A stretch of 51,314 nucleotides of DNA, from NCBI RefSeq assembly GCF_003403295.1, contig NZ_QUWV01000077.1:1-51314 (forward strand), read 5' to 3'. Position 1 is the stretch's first letter; every line of letters starts with the position of its first letter. This stretch comes from Komagataeibacter melaceti. Its GTDB lineage: Bacteria; Pseudomonadota; Alphaproteobacteria; Acetobacterales; Acetobacteraceae. Below, piece after piece: positions 43,994 through 51,314 of this stretch. Below the pieces are notes generated by a model. The model saw only the letters and a list, made by a program, of their open reading frames with translations. It was not told the origin of the DNA and ran no database searches. A program made the translations under genes and the position numbers.

Positions 43994-45226
43994 TCAGATC
44001 GTTAGCGCGATCCCGATCTGATCGTTTATGAAGGCGGCTTCATAATGACGCGCCATCGCCCCGGAAACACCAACCTCTCGCAGAACAGGCCTCCACTCAT
44101 CCGAAATTCGCCGCGCTGTCACGCGGATCATCTGCCGGGCCTCAGCAGGGGTAATTTCGAAGAATTCACACGCCTCCAGTGCCAGACGGATGGACCGATC
44201 ATGCGGACCGCCCTCCAGTATCGCCGTTTCCAGATGCGGGTTACGGTCGGGTGCTGGATTCACATCGAAAACGGGGGATAACCGCCAGTGTCCAGCGCCC
44301 ACATAGAGAAATCCGTGATTTTTCAGATGATCGTCCTTATTTGACACGAGAATAGTATAAACCAGACGCAGGAAGAGTTCGCGGAACTCTGCCTGGGGAT
44401 CGGCGGCATAGGTCCGGATAAAATCGACAATCTCCGTATAGGAACCCAGTTCCGTTCCGGTTTTCCCCAGAGCAGTCCTCGCCGAAATATAAGGAATCCG
44501 GCCAGCCTCACGCCGATCAAACCGCTGGATCAGAGCCACAGGAAACGGCGTTTCAGCCAGTTCCAGCCTGACCTCTGGCGTCCGGATTCCGCATGCTCTT
44601 GCCAGACGAAGCGTGGCAACTTCAATACGTTCTATTGGCCACTGGTCGTGAACCGAGGTAAATTTTGCAAGCCAGAGCACATCGCCGTCCCGAACATTGG
44701 CCTTCGGTCGCGCCCCACCCGAACCACCTGCACCAGCGAGCGCCTGCATATCTCTTTCGGATATGTCCTTGCCCTGTTCATATGCCCGCGCGATAGCCGT
44801 AATAGCGGCAAGATCGACCAGACGCGGTATGATGTCATCGGCGCCGCCACGAATGATTTCTCCGTTATCATCGGCGAAACGAAGCGCACCCTGCCGACAT
44901 ACGTCATCCGACAGTGTGAGATATTCAAACTCGGAAAGCCCATTACCGTAGGCACGCTCGAGAAGCCTGCGCCCCCAACTGTCGGGCGCAGCATCAGCAA
45001 AGACACCCGCAAGGGCATCGCGCACGTTCCCTGGCTGGCCAGCCGCATGAAACGGCCCAGAGCCAAGGGGAAAGGTTGGCTGGATGGCAAAGGCCCGAGA
45101 ATTCTCGACCCAGGCCGGATCATAAGTGAAGGTCGAAAACTGCCGTGGACCTGCCTGCGTAAAACGCAGTTGACCCACGGGAGTCAGGCTGTTGCCAAGA
45201 ACGACATGGGCGCTGAAATCAGGCAT
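43994..45226 (-). CDS. hipA: HipA-family serine/threonine kinase toxin
   Basis: 410 residues of the HipA kinase fold. The N-terminal subdomain runs to about residue 120. The phosphate loop is GGSGGARPKANV near residue 165. The catalytic loop is SNKDDHLKNHGFL near residue 295, with the general base Asp. The metal-binding motif is LSPVFDVNP near residue 318. HipA kinases phosphorylate glutamyl-tRNA synthetase or similar targets and cause dormancy. Its start overlaps the stop of the antitoxin gene (ATGA). It lies convergent to dotO with about 170 bases between. All key residues seem present, so it may be active. Confidence 0.88.
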   Translation of the reverse strand: MPDFSAHVVLGNSLTPVGQLRFTQAGPRQFSTFTYDPAWVENSRAFAIQPTFPLGSGPFHAAGQPGNVRDALAGVFADAAPDSWGRRLLERAYGNGLSEFEYLTLSDDVCRQGALRFADDNGEIIRGGADDIIPRLVDLAAITAIARAYEQGKDISERDMQALAGAGGSGGARPKANVRDGDVLWLAKFTSVHDQWPIERIEVATLRLARACGIRTPEVRLELAETPFPVALIQRFDRREAGRIPYISARTALGKTGTELGSYTEIVDFIRTYAADPQAEFRELFLRLVYTILVSNKDDHLKNHGFLYVGAGHWRLSPVFDVNPAPDRNPHLETAILEGGPHDRSIRLALEACEFFEITPAEARQMIRVTARRISDEWRPVLREVGVSGAMARHYEAAFINDQIGIALTI

Positions 45227-45603
45227 CAGAACGAAGCACCGTCCATATCAATAACATCCGCTCCCCCATGCGTGGCCTTATCCTTATCCTGCTGCCTGCG
45301 TAACGTGGTCGCAGAAGACCGGCCTCGACGAGGCTGACGTTCAGCTGCCAACGCCAGTCCCAGATCATCCTTGCGGATATCAATCAGGTCGGCCAACCGG
45401 TCCAGAAGACCAAGCACGACAAGCACGTCGGCCAGAGTGCCGATCCCCACACCCGGGTCTCCCTTTTCCAGGCGCGCGATGGAACTTGCTGACGTGCCGG
45501 CACGAGCGGCTAGGTCGGCTATCGCTATGCCGCGCCGCAGGCGCGCGCCACGAAGGTCACGCCCCAGTCGTTCAAGAGCCGCGCGGGATTTTGGTGAGCC
45601 CAT
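45226..45603 (-). CDS. hipB: HipB-type antitoxin with XRE helix-turn-helix
   Basis: 125 residues from ATG 45603, just upstream of hipA and overlapping it by four bases. Residues about 13-68 are a Cro/C1-type domain: LRGARLRRGIAIADLAARAG, then TSASSIARLEKGDPGVGIGTL. The C-terminal 45 residues are polar and probably disordered, ending DVIDMDGASF, the part that normally contacts the toxin. HipB represses its own operon. The 200 bases before it are AT-rich and contain several ATATA/CATATG patches but no operator I can name. Confidence 0.82.
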   Translation of the reverse strand: MGSPKSRAALERLGRDLRGARLRRGIAIADLAARAGTSASSIARLEKGDPGVGIGTLADVLVVLGLLDRLADLIDIRKDDLGLALAAERQPRRGRSSATTLRRQQDKDKATHGGADVIDMDGASF

Positions 45604-45809
45604 TACTATCACTCATATTTGACAGATAATTTGCCTTATACCGTCATATATGGAATTCTGCAAACTCCAGCCTCTGCCCTTCACAACACGTTCCTGGCAG
45701 GAACTGGCACGTCGCGTAGAAAACGCTGGGCAGGCCGCCTGAATTCCACGGGCAGTTTCTGGTCGCGGGGCGATCATCACCCTATAAGTCTATTTTCCAC
45801 CTTGAGGTC

Positions 45810-46973
45810 ATGATGCCTGTGCCGCCAATCGATCCCTTCCACGCGCTGTCCATCAGCGCACTGGCACATGAACTGGCCGCGCAGGGGCGCAGCATCATTC
45901 ATATGGAATTTGGCCAGCCTTCTACCGGCGCGCCAAGCGCGGCGATCGAACGCGCCCAGCACGTACTGGCGACCGACCCCATGGGCTATTGGGAAAGCCA
46001 GCCCCTGAAGGAACGGATCGCCTTGCACTATGACGAAACATATGGCGTTTCGCTCCAGCCTGAACAGATTATCCTGACCTGTGGCGCCTCACCCGCGCTG
46101 GTTCTGGCGCTCATGACCAGTTTTGTGCCCGGCGCGCATGTAGCCATGGCGCGACCGGGTTATGTGGCCTACCGCAATGTCGTGCGCTCGCTCCATATGA
46201 AACCGGTTGAAATTCCGTGTGGGGAAAAAGAACGCTTCCAGTTGACCCCCGACGGCATTGCCGCGCTTGAACCTGCTCCCGACGGGTTGATCCTGGCCAG
46301 TCCCGCCAACCCCACCGGTACCATCCTGTCTCCTGATGAAATACGGCGCATTGTTGACGTCTGTCGCGCGCACGGGATCTGCATCATATCGGATGAAATC
46401 TATCACGGCCTGAGTTTTGGCGAACGCGCGCACAGTATTCTGGAATATGATCCCGATGCGCTGGTGGTAAACAGTTTTTCCAAATACTTCAGCATGGCGC
46501 CGTGGCGGCTGGGGTGGCTGGTTGTCCCGCCAGCCAAGGTGGAAGCCGCCCGCGCGCGGATGGGTAATCTGTTCCTGCCGCCCGCCGCCCTCAGCCAGCA
46601 CGCGGCCCTTGCCGCCTTCGATTGCCGCGATGAGCTTGAAGGGCATATGGAAACCTACCGGCGCAATCGTGACCTGCTGTTACGTGCCCTGCCCGAAATG
46701 GGGCTGCGCCATATCGCGCCACCAGATGGAGCGTTCTATATCTATGCCGATATCCGGCACCTGACGGATGACAGCATGGCGTTTTGCAAGCGCCTGTTGC
46801 TGGATACGGGTGTTACGACAGCACCGGGCATTGATTTCGACCCTCTAGACGGGAAATACTTCATCCGTTTCAGCTTTGCGGTAGCAACGGACCAGATTGA
46901 AGAAGCCATCCGCCGCATGGTCCCATGGTTTCGTCACCAAAAGGACCACTTACCCGTCAATGCAGTGACTTAA
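45810..46973 (+). CDS. PLP-dependent class I/II aminotransferase
   Basis: 387 residues, aspartate-aminotransferase fold type I. Visible motifs are ILTCGASPALVLALM (phosphate-binding region near residue 88), SPANPTGTILSPDEI near residue 168, the SDEIYHGLSFG segment, and the PLP lysine in NSFSKYFSMAPWRLGW near residue 226. Arg in YFIRFSFAVA near residue 352 should bind the substrate carboxylate. Two adjacent ATG codons at 45810 and 45813 are possible starts. The donor and acceptor are unknown; the family ranges over aromatic, aspartate and alanine aminotransferases. It is a chromosomal-type metabolic gene placed in the transfer cluster. Confidence 0.85.
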   Translation: MMPVPPIDPFHALSISALAHELAAQGRSIIHMEFGQPSTGAPSAAIERAQHVLATDPMGYWESQPLKERIALHYDETYGVSLQPEQIILTCGASPALVLALMTSFVPGAHVAMARPGYVAYRNVVRSLHMKPVEIPCGEKERFQLTPDGIAALEPAPDGLILASPANPTGTILSPDEIRRIVDVCRAHGICIISDEIYHGLSFGERAHSILEYDPDALVVNSFSKYFSMAPWRLGWLVVPPAKVEAARARMGNLFLPPAALSQHAALAAFDCRDELEGHMETYRRNRDLLLRALPEMGLRHIAPPDGAFYIYADIRHLTDDSMAFCKRLLLDTGVTTAPGIDFDPLDGKYFIRFSFAVATDQIEEAIRRMVPWFRHQKDHLPVNAVT

Positions 46974-47183
46974 AGGGGGATATACGTCTGGAGCGCGTAT
47001 AGCTGTGTTTCTGATCAGGAGACATGCGGATACGCACTTACCGCGACCCATTACTACGGACCATGCAGGTGGTTTCTTCCAACTTAATTTCTGCGGCACA
47101 CGTCTTGATTATAGTCAGCCCCGGCTGCATGCCTTGCCCAGATCAATACATTCATACCAAACCATTACCTGCCTGCGATATTA

Positions 47184-47573
47184 CTACCTCAAGCCACTGC
47201 TGGAACTGAAATGCGAGGTGGCAAAACTATGCTTCAGCACGATCCCGTTACTCAACACAACAGTCAGCATCTTGCTTTTGTTATTTGATCTTTCTCCAAG
47301 CATGCCAAGCCCGACTACGTCCTGCGCTATTGAAAGACCATCCTCCCTGCCGGACGTAAAACTATAAATCCAGACCTCATAACCATCTTCATAGGTTTTC
47401 TGCCCCGGTTCACCGTAAATCTGACGCACCTGGGATGAAGTTGTCACACCATCATGAATATTCTGATCAACTTCCGCGATGGTTGTTTTTTTTATGGAAG
47501 CATCACCCGTGGACGAACAGGCACTCGTGCCTGCAATGATCGCCATCACGATGGCCGTTCTGATGATCTTCAT
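47184..47573 (-). CDS. BamE/SmpA/OmlA-fold small lipoprotein
   Basis: 129 residues. The signal peptide ends at a lipobox (IAGTSACSS), so the protein should be anchored by lipid. The mature part, ITTSSQVRQIYGEPGQKTYE-like in layout (VTTSSQVRQIYGEPGQ, then VWIYSFTSG and TVVLSNGIVLKHSFATS), has the TxxxVxxxxGxPxx pattern of the SmpA/OmlA fold. Such proteins aid outer-membrane assembly, and some conjugative elements carry copies as entry-exclusion or core components. It lies opposite to dotD and between non-coding gaps. Confidence 0.72.
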   Translation of the reverse strand: MKIIRTAIVMAIIAGTSACSSTGDASIKKTTIAEVDQNIHDGVTTSSQVRQIYGEPGQKTYEDGYEVWIYSFTSGREDGLSIAQDVVGLGMLGERSNNKSKMLTVVLSNGIVLKHSFATSHFSSSSGLR

Positions 47574-47899
47574 CCTGCACTCTACCCTCTCGGCTACATA
47601 TCATCGACATACCTCATTGTGTCCCATCGATACAGATTGTTCAGCGCACATCAGATGCTTGGTAGGACTGTCAGCAACATGGATGGCTGCCGGTGATCCC
47701 CTCACGTTCAGAGCCGAAAACAGAAAAGGGTTGCTCCTGTCCCACGCAATTCTGCGCGTCAATCCGGCGACAGCATACCCCAAAAGAGGACACGAATCTG
47801 CTCTCGGGGCCTACATGAAAGAAAAAGCAACGCAGCCAATTTTTGCTGTAGCAGTCGCAAGATGATCTTCGAAGCTTCTCCCATCATCCGGAGAAGCTC
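47574..47899. other. Non-coding gap before the dotD operon
   Basis: About 326 bases. It separates the divergent small lipoprotein gene and dotD, so it should hold both promoters. Frames seen across 47479-47865 lack a ribosome binding site and family similarity. No strong hairpin recognised. Confidence 0.45.
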
Positions 47900-48358
47900 A
47901 TGAAACATTCTCTGCTCATTTTTCTTTTGCCCATGGCGCTCAACGCCTGTGCGCAGAGCCTGTCGTCACCTTCTCCCATTGCGACGACCGGCATGGCCAA
48001 TCCTGAACTGGCCTTGCAGCGGTCAATAGCAGAGACCACGACTGATCTTCGGGAACTTGGCAGCATCCGCCCGTCTCCGGTCGTTGCATCTACCAACCAA
48101 CCCCCGCTCCCCGATGACCTGACCCGCCGGATCTGGTTCGTGTGGGACGGCCCGCTGGGCAAGGCCGTCGCAAAACTCGGCCAGGAGATTGGCTACAGCG
48201 TGACGGTCACCGGCCATCCCCGAGCAATGCGCGTCGCGACCAACAGCGTTGCCGCCGTGGTGGATATCCTTCGGACATTGGGCGATCAGGCCGGAGATCA
48301 GGCCATGGTCTCGGTAGACCCGCTTCACCACGCGATAACGGTGGCCTGGCATGCGTAA
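47900..48358 (+). CDS. dotD: DotD (TraH)-like outer membrane lipoprotein
   Basis: 152 residues; ATG 47900 with GGAGAAG upstream. Signal peptide with lipobox MALNACAQS gives a lipid-anchored protein. The C-terminal domain, about residues 70-150 (RIWFVWDGPLGKAVAKLGQE, then VTVTGHPRAMRV and NSVAAVVDILRTLGDQ), is the secretin-N-like fold of DotD. DotD works with DotC to insert the DotH ring into the outer membrane. It overlaps dotC by eight bases, beginning the dotD-dotC-dotB-icmT-traL operon. Confidence 0.87.
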   Translation: MKHSLLIFLLPMALNACAQSLSSPSPIATTGMANPELALQRSIAETTTDLRELGSIRPSPVVASTNQPPLPDDLTRRIWFVWDGPLGKAVAKLGQEIGYSVTVTGHPRAMRVATNSVAAVVDILRTLGDQAGDQAMVSVDPLHHAITVAWHA

Positions 48359-49391
48359 GGTGGCGCTCTTTCTATCTTCGGCCATCGTCGTGACGGCCGC
48401 AGGCAGCCCGACCCATGCGGCATCTGTCTCCACGGGGAAGGTTGTCATTGAGGAGGGGCAGCACGTCCGGCTACCGACATCGTCTCCATCCCCGCCATCG
48501 GCCCGCAGCGGCACATTGGTCCCGGAGCCACAGCCGCCCCAGCCGGGTGCGGATCAGGTGGACGGGGCTGACCCCGCCCTTGCCAATCCCATCAATAAAC
48601 CGGTGACAGGGGCCTCAACGCTCGACGAGGTGGTTGGCGGCGAAGCGCCCCCCTCTCTTGAGGCCCTTGAGAACACCCGCCCCAATGACGAGCCAGGCGA
48701 TGACCTGAAACCCGGTCGAAGCACCCAGCTTCGGGAAGCCGCGCATATTTACGGCGCGCAAGGCGGTCTGGCCGCCCGGGCATTCGCAATCAACGAGATG
48801 CTGCGGCGCCACGAGGAGACACTCGACGCCACTTATGATTTCCGGTCGATCGTGCTTCCGATCGGGAGCGGCCAGACCCTCATGCAGCCCCCCATCGTCA
48901 CCGAGGCACAGATGGCCTTTGCGCTCAATGACACCGGCCAGGTGGCGCACGAGACAGAATGTGTTTTCGAGATCACCCGGGAGGCACAACTGACATCCGC
49001 GCCCCCGGACTGGCGCACGTATCTCGTCCGGACATGGGGCAAACCGCATCACCCGGTAGCCGCGGCCCTGCCCCGCACAAAGGCGGAAGTGTCACACTGG
49101 AACCAGTGGGTGGCCGAAGGCTGGGCAGACGGGGAAAAGCAGGCGACCGAGATCTTCCTCTCCGACCTGTCGCGCCTGCAGCGCGACATTACCGGCATGG
49201 CCCGCTACCGGGTGCTGCTGAACGCCGGGCGCGTCGAAGAACCGCGCGTCGTGTTCGAGCACCAAGATGCCGTGGGAGGAGGAGACACCCTCCACCTCAA
49301 TGACCGCACGATCCGGATCGCGAGCCAGCCGGGGCTTCAGGGCCACGTCCGGCGCGGAAGCGATTACGGTTATCCGGAGCATTGCCGATGA
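48351..49391 (+). CDS. dotC: DotC (TraI)-like outer membrane protein
   Basis: 346 residues. A signal peptide is present (about 1-23, ending THAAS) but has no Cys near the cleavage site, whereas Legionella DotC is a lipoprotein. A Pro/Ser/Gly linker runs to about residue 95, followed by the DotC body: LREAAHIYGAQGGLAARAFA, LDATYDFRSIVLP and PPIVTEAQMAFALNDTGQVA, then ITREAQLTSAPPDWRTYLVR near residue 205. These blocks are diagnostic for the family. It overlaps dotD by eight bases and dotB by four (ATGA). DotC may be held at the membrane only by DotD and DotH here. Confidence 0.88.
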   Translation: MRKVALFLSSAIVVTAAGSPTHAASVSTGKVVIEEGQHVRLPTSSPSPPSARSGTLVPEPQPPQPGADQVDGADPALANPINKPVTGASTLDEVVGGEAPPSLEALENTRPNDEPGDDLKPGRSTQLREAAHIYGAQGGLAARAFAINEMLRRHEETLDATYDFRSIVLPIGSGQTLMQPPIVTEAQMAFALNDTGQVAHETECVFEITREAQLTSAPPDWRTYLVRTWGKPHHPVAAALPRTKAEVSHWNQWVAEGWADGEKQATEIFLSDLSRLQRDITGMARYRVLLNAGRVEEPRVVFEHQDAVGGGDTLHLNDRTIRIASQPGLQGHVRRGSDYGYPEHCR

Positions 49392-50551
49392 ATATCACCA
49401 TCCCCGTCACGACCGACGAACGCTGGCCGGATGAAGGCAGGAAAGCGTTTGCCTGGGTCGAGGAGCGACGGCGTAACGCGCCAGGGCTGGACTCCCTCCT
49501 TCGCTGGGCGCATGGCCTCGGCGCCTCGCGCATCGACATCAAGACCGGCCATCCGGTCACGATCAAAGTGCACGGCGTGATCCGCTACGCCACATGTAAA
49601 GCGACGGACTCCCTTGCGCTGGCGGATATCGTCGGCCATGTCTATGCCTCTGACGGGATGGCCATGCTTGGTGTCGGCCATATCCTCGATACAGCCTACA
49701 GCGTGGCACTGGACCGCAAGGTCAATCTGCGTTTCCGGATCAATCTTTCACCCATTTCAGTCAAGCGGGGCAGTGGCGTCCACATCGTCATGCGTCCGAT
49801 CCCCGCCCGCCCCGCAAGCCTTGACCAGCAGATGGTCGAGCAGGAAATCCGGGACACGAACAGGCTCAAAAGCGGCATGATCCTGTTTGGTGGGGCAACC
49901 GGTTCCGGAAAGACCACGTTGCAATTCGGGCTCGCCATCGAAAAACTCATGGACCCGACCGTGTATTGCGACATGGCAACCGGCGAGGAGCCCATCGAGT
50001 TCCTGCTGGACGACCTGCGTCCGCCTTCAGGCTCGCGGATCAGCCAGACGGAGATCCGCCCCCCCACCCTGACTTTTCCCACGTTCACCCGCAGCCTGAC
50101 ACGCCGCGAGATGAGCGATGGCATCATCACGGAATGTCGGGACGGCGAGACCATGAATGCAGCCATCAATATCGCCATGATGGGCGGTATCCTAGGCACG
50201 ACGCTACACGCAGACAGCGTCTCCCTCATGATCCAGCGCGCGATCGCGCTCTGTCCCCCCTCGGAACGTGACAACCTGGTCTCGGCCCTCGCTCAGGCAC
50301 TCCGGTTCTGCATCAACCAGCGCCTTGTGCCCCGCAAGGGCGGCGGGCGTGTTGCGATCCGCGAATTCCTCACCTTCGATCGTGATCTGCGCCGCAAGCT
50401 GACCCGGACCGAGCCAACAGACTGGCCGGACGTCGTGGCCAACGCGGTCGAGGCGCAGGGCCAGTCCTTCGGCAGAGCCATCCGCAAACTGCTTGATGCC
50501 GATCTGATCACCGAAGACACCGCTCTGGCGGAAGAAAGGAGAGACGCGTGA
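49388..50551 (+). CDS. dotB: DotB (TraJ)-like ATPase
   Basis: 387 residues, start ATG 49388 overlapping the dotC stop. This is a hexameric VirB11-like ATPase of the PilT group (Legionella DotB about 377). Motifs are LGASRIDIKTGHPVTIKVHG in the N-terminal domain, Walker A GGATGSGKTTLQ near residue 168, acidic Asp box MATGEEPIEFLL near residue 198, the Walker B-type region around MSDGIITECRDGETM near residue 245, and the His box GGILGTTLHADSV near residue 264. It supplies energy together with DotO. Followed immediately by icmT (TGATG). Confidence 0.92.
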   Translation: MNITIPVTTDERWPDEGRKAFAWVEERRRNAPGLDSLLRWAHGLGASRIDIKTGHPVTIKVHGVIRYATCKATDSLALADIVGHVYASDGMAMLGVGHILDTAYSVALDRKVNLRFRINLSPISVKRGSGVHIVMRPIPARPASLDQQMVEQEIRDTNRLKSGMILFGGATGSGKTTLQFGLAIEKLMDPTVYCDMATGEEPIEFLLDDLRPPSGSRISQTEIRPPTLTFPTFTRSLTRREMSDGIITECRDGETMNAAINIAMMGGILGTTLHADSVSLMIQRAIALCPPSERDNLVSALAQALRFCINQRLVPRKGGGRVAIREFLTFDRDLRRKLTRTEPTDWPDVVANAVEAQGQSFGRAIRKLLDADLITEDTALAEERRDA

Positions 50552-50799
50552 TGTGGCGTGCAACGGCCTATCCTGTCCGGGTTTTCATTCTCGACGCCCG
50601 CAGCTGCTTTCCCATTCTCATCTCCGTGACACACTGGAGCCTCACCACCCTGCTGATCGGGGTCTTCGGCGTGGTGTTTTTCGGGACGATCTCGTTTTTC
50701 GGGCTGACGCTGCCAGCCGCGATACGCTCCATGCGACGCTTCCTCATCGGGCCGGTCCGCACCGCCCTGCCGACATGGCAAAGGAGGCGGTTCTCATGA
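50551..50799 (+). CDS. icmT: IcmT (TraK)-like small membrane protein
   Basis: 82 residues starting at ATG 50551, within TGATG at the end of dotB. The protein reads MWRATAYPVRVFILDARSCF, then a membrane helix about residues 26-50 (VTHWSLTTLLIGVFGVVFFG) and a basic C-terminus (RSMRRFLIGPVR). This is the IcmT/TraK family, needed for pore formation and egress in Legionella and for IncI transfer. AAGGAGG near its end serves the next gene, whose start overlaps its stop by four bases (ATGA). Confidence 0.85.
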   Translation: MWRATAYPVRVFILDARSCFPILISVTHWSLTTLLIGVFGVVFFGTISFFGLTLPAAIRSMRRFLIGPVRTALPTWQRRRFS

Positions 50800-51218
50800 G
50801 CGCGATCGATCTGGCGGCGATCAGTGCCGCGCAGACATGGCTTCTGGCCGAAATCGGCAAGCCGATTGAACTGCTGGACCGTGGCACCGGAAAACGGGTG
50901 GTCGTATCACCAGCTGACGCGGCACACCCTGAAGTCTATCTGCCCGTTTTCCTGATCAGTGCCGAAACCCTGTGGCTGGAACTGACGGGAACGGGCTTTG
51001 CCCTTGATGTCAGCAGGACGCCCGACAGTGCGCTCGGCTACGCCGTCCGCAAGGTGCGCGCCGGTTCATTTACGGTCGTGATGTTATGTCTGATCGATGT
51101 CACGATGAGGCTTGCGGAGATGGACGACGCGCTGGTCCTCAATCATCTGATCGACTTCTGGGGCGAAGCCCATGGCCGGATTGCCGATGTCGCGCCGACC
51201 TTGCAGGGGGCGACATGA
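50796..51218 (+). CDS. TraL-like hypothetical protein of the transfer operon
   Basis: 140 residues, ATG 50796 with AAGGAGG upstream and a four-base overlap with icmT. It is a soluble protein with an N-terminal Ala-rich helix (MSAIDLAAISAAQTWLLAEI), a beta-rich middle and a C-terminal helix (RLAEMDDALVLNHLIDFWGE). The position directly after traK matches traL of IncI plasmids, and in that order traM would come next. Here traM (dotI) lies 16 kb upstream instead. The family call rests mostly on position. The gene stops 14 bases before the IS21-like terminal repeats. Confidence 0.45.
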   Translation: MSAIDLAAISAAQTWLLAEIGKPIELLDRGTGKRVVVSPADAAHPEVYLPVFLISAETLWLELTGTGFALDVSRTPDSALGYAVRKVRAGSFTVVMLCLIDVTMRLAEMDDALVLNHLIDFWGEAHGRIADVAPTLQGAT

Positions 51219-51231
51219 TCCCCCGCTGTTG

Positions 51232-51314
51232 ATTTTCACTGAGAACTGACCCGGGTAGGGCGGAAATTTTCATCGAGATTTGACCCATGCCTCCACACTC
51301 CCCGGCATCATCTG
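51232..51314 (+). mobile_element. Terminal repeats of an IS21-type element, cut by the window end
   Basis: Two related repeats, CACTGAGAACTGACCC (ending 51252) and CATCGAGATTTGACCC (ending 51286), each preceded by ATTTT, are spaced 34 bases apart. Tandem ends of this form (TTTTCACTGA...TGACCC) are typical of IS21-family elements. An ATG at 51287 directly follows and could open the first transposase gene (istA), but only 28 bases remain in the window. Confidence 0.5.

Noticed and set aside
1-51314. CRISPR arrays, rRNA or tRNA genes
   Set aside because: No regularly spaced repeats and no tRNA- or rRNA-like sequence were noticed on either strand, though reading by eye can miss a tRNA.

Overview
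The window looks like accessory DNA (plasmid or integrative element) from an acetic acid bacterium, probably of the Komagataeibacter/Gluconacetobacter/Acetobacter group. The grounds are paired OprB sugar porins, decayed IS5-family elements of the type common in that family, moderate-to-high GC coding regions with AT-rich gaps, and an I-type (Dot/Icm, IncI Tra-like) type IV secretion system. This placement rests on recognising families, not on a database search.

Region 1 (about 1-9.7 kb) holds two convergent OprB porins, a small exported protein of unknown function, a cytochrome b561, a VIT1/CCC1-type metal transporter, a divergently arranged response regulator and sensor kinase, and a TSUP-family permease. 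Region 2 (9.8-20.4 kb) lies between two decayed IS5-family elements. It contains an Rrf2 regulator and a tightly coupled minus-strand operon: small exported protein, outer-membrane channel, membrane fusion protein, HME-type RND metal pump, response regulator and sensor kinase. The small exported proteins of regions 1 and 2 are close paralogs (about 94 of 129 aligned residues identical by eye). Each has the same 16-base element about 77-79 bases before its start, in the same orientation. A near-identical third copy sits in front of the cytochrome b561 gene, and the RND operon also carries a Fur-box-like palindrome. I read this as one metal-responsive regulon spread over two clusters, and it is the best candidate here for something undescribed.

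Region 3 (20.4-23.2 kb) is a graveyard and regulatory stretch: a broken mazEF module, a MucR/Ros-type regulator with an incomplete zinc finger, a lone WGR-domain protein and long non-coding gaps.

Region 4 (23.2-51.2 kb) is the type IVB secretion/conjugation cluster. A minus-strand operon (32.6 to 25.2 kb) encodes a TcpQ/PilL-like protein, several exported or cytoplasmic accessory proteins, a TraW/IcmX-like protein, DotA/TraY and a small lipoprotein whose ribosome binding site lies in a perfect hairpin. Plus-strand blocks encode a DsbC-like protein plus an IcmV/TraX-like protein; two regulators; DotI-DotH-DotG-DotF-TraQ-TraR-DotN-DotO; and, after an inserted hipBA module, an aminotransferase and a small lipoprotein, DotD-DotC-DotB-IcmT-TraL. 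Compared with IncI plasmids, the H-L block lies downstream of the M-U block instead of upstream. The coupling protein (DotL/TrbC), DotM/TrbA and a relaxase are not in the window, so conjugation is the likely but unproven role. The window ends in what looks like the terminal repeats of an IS21-type element.
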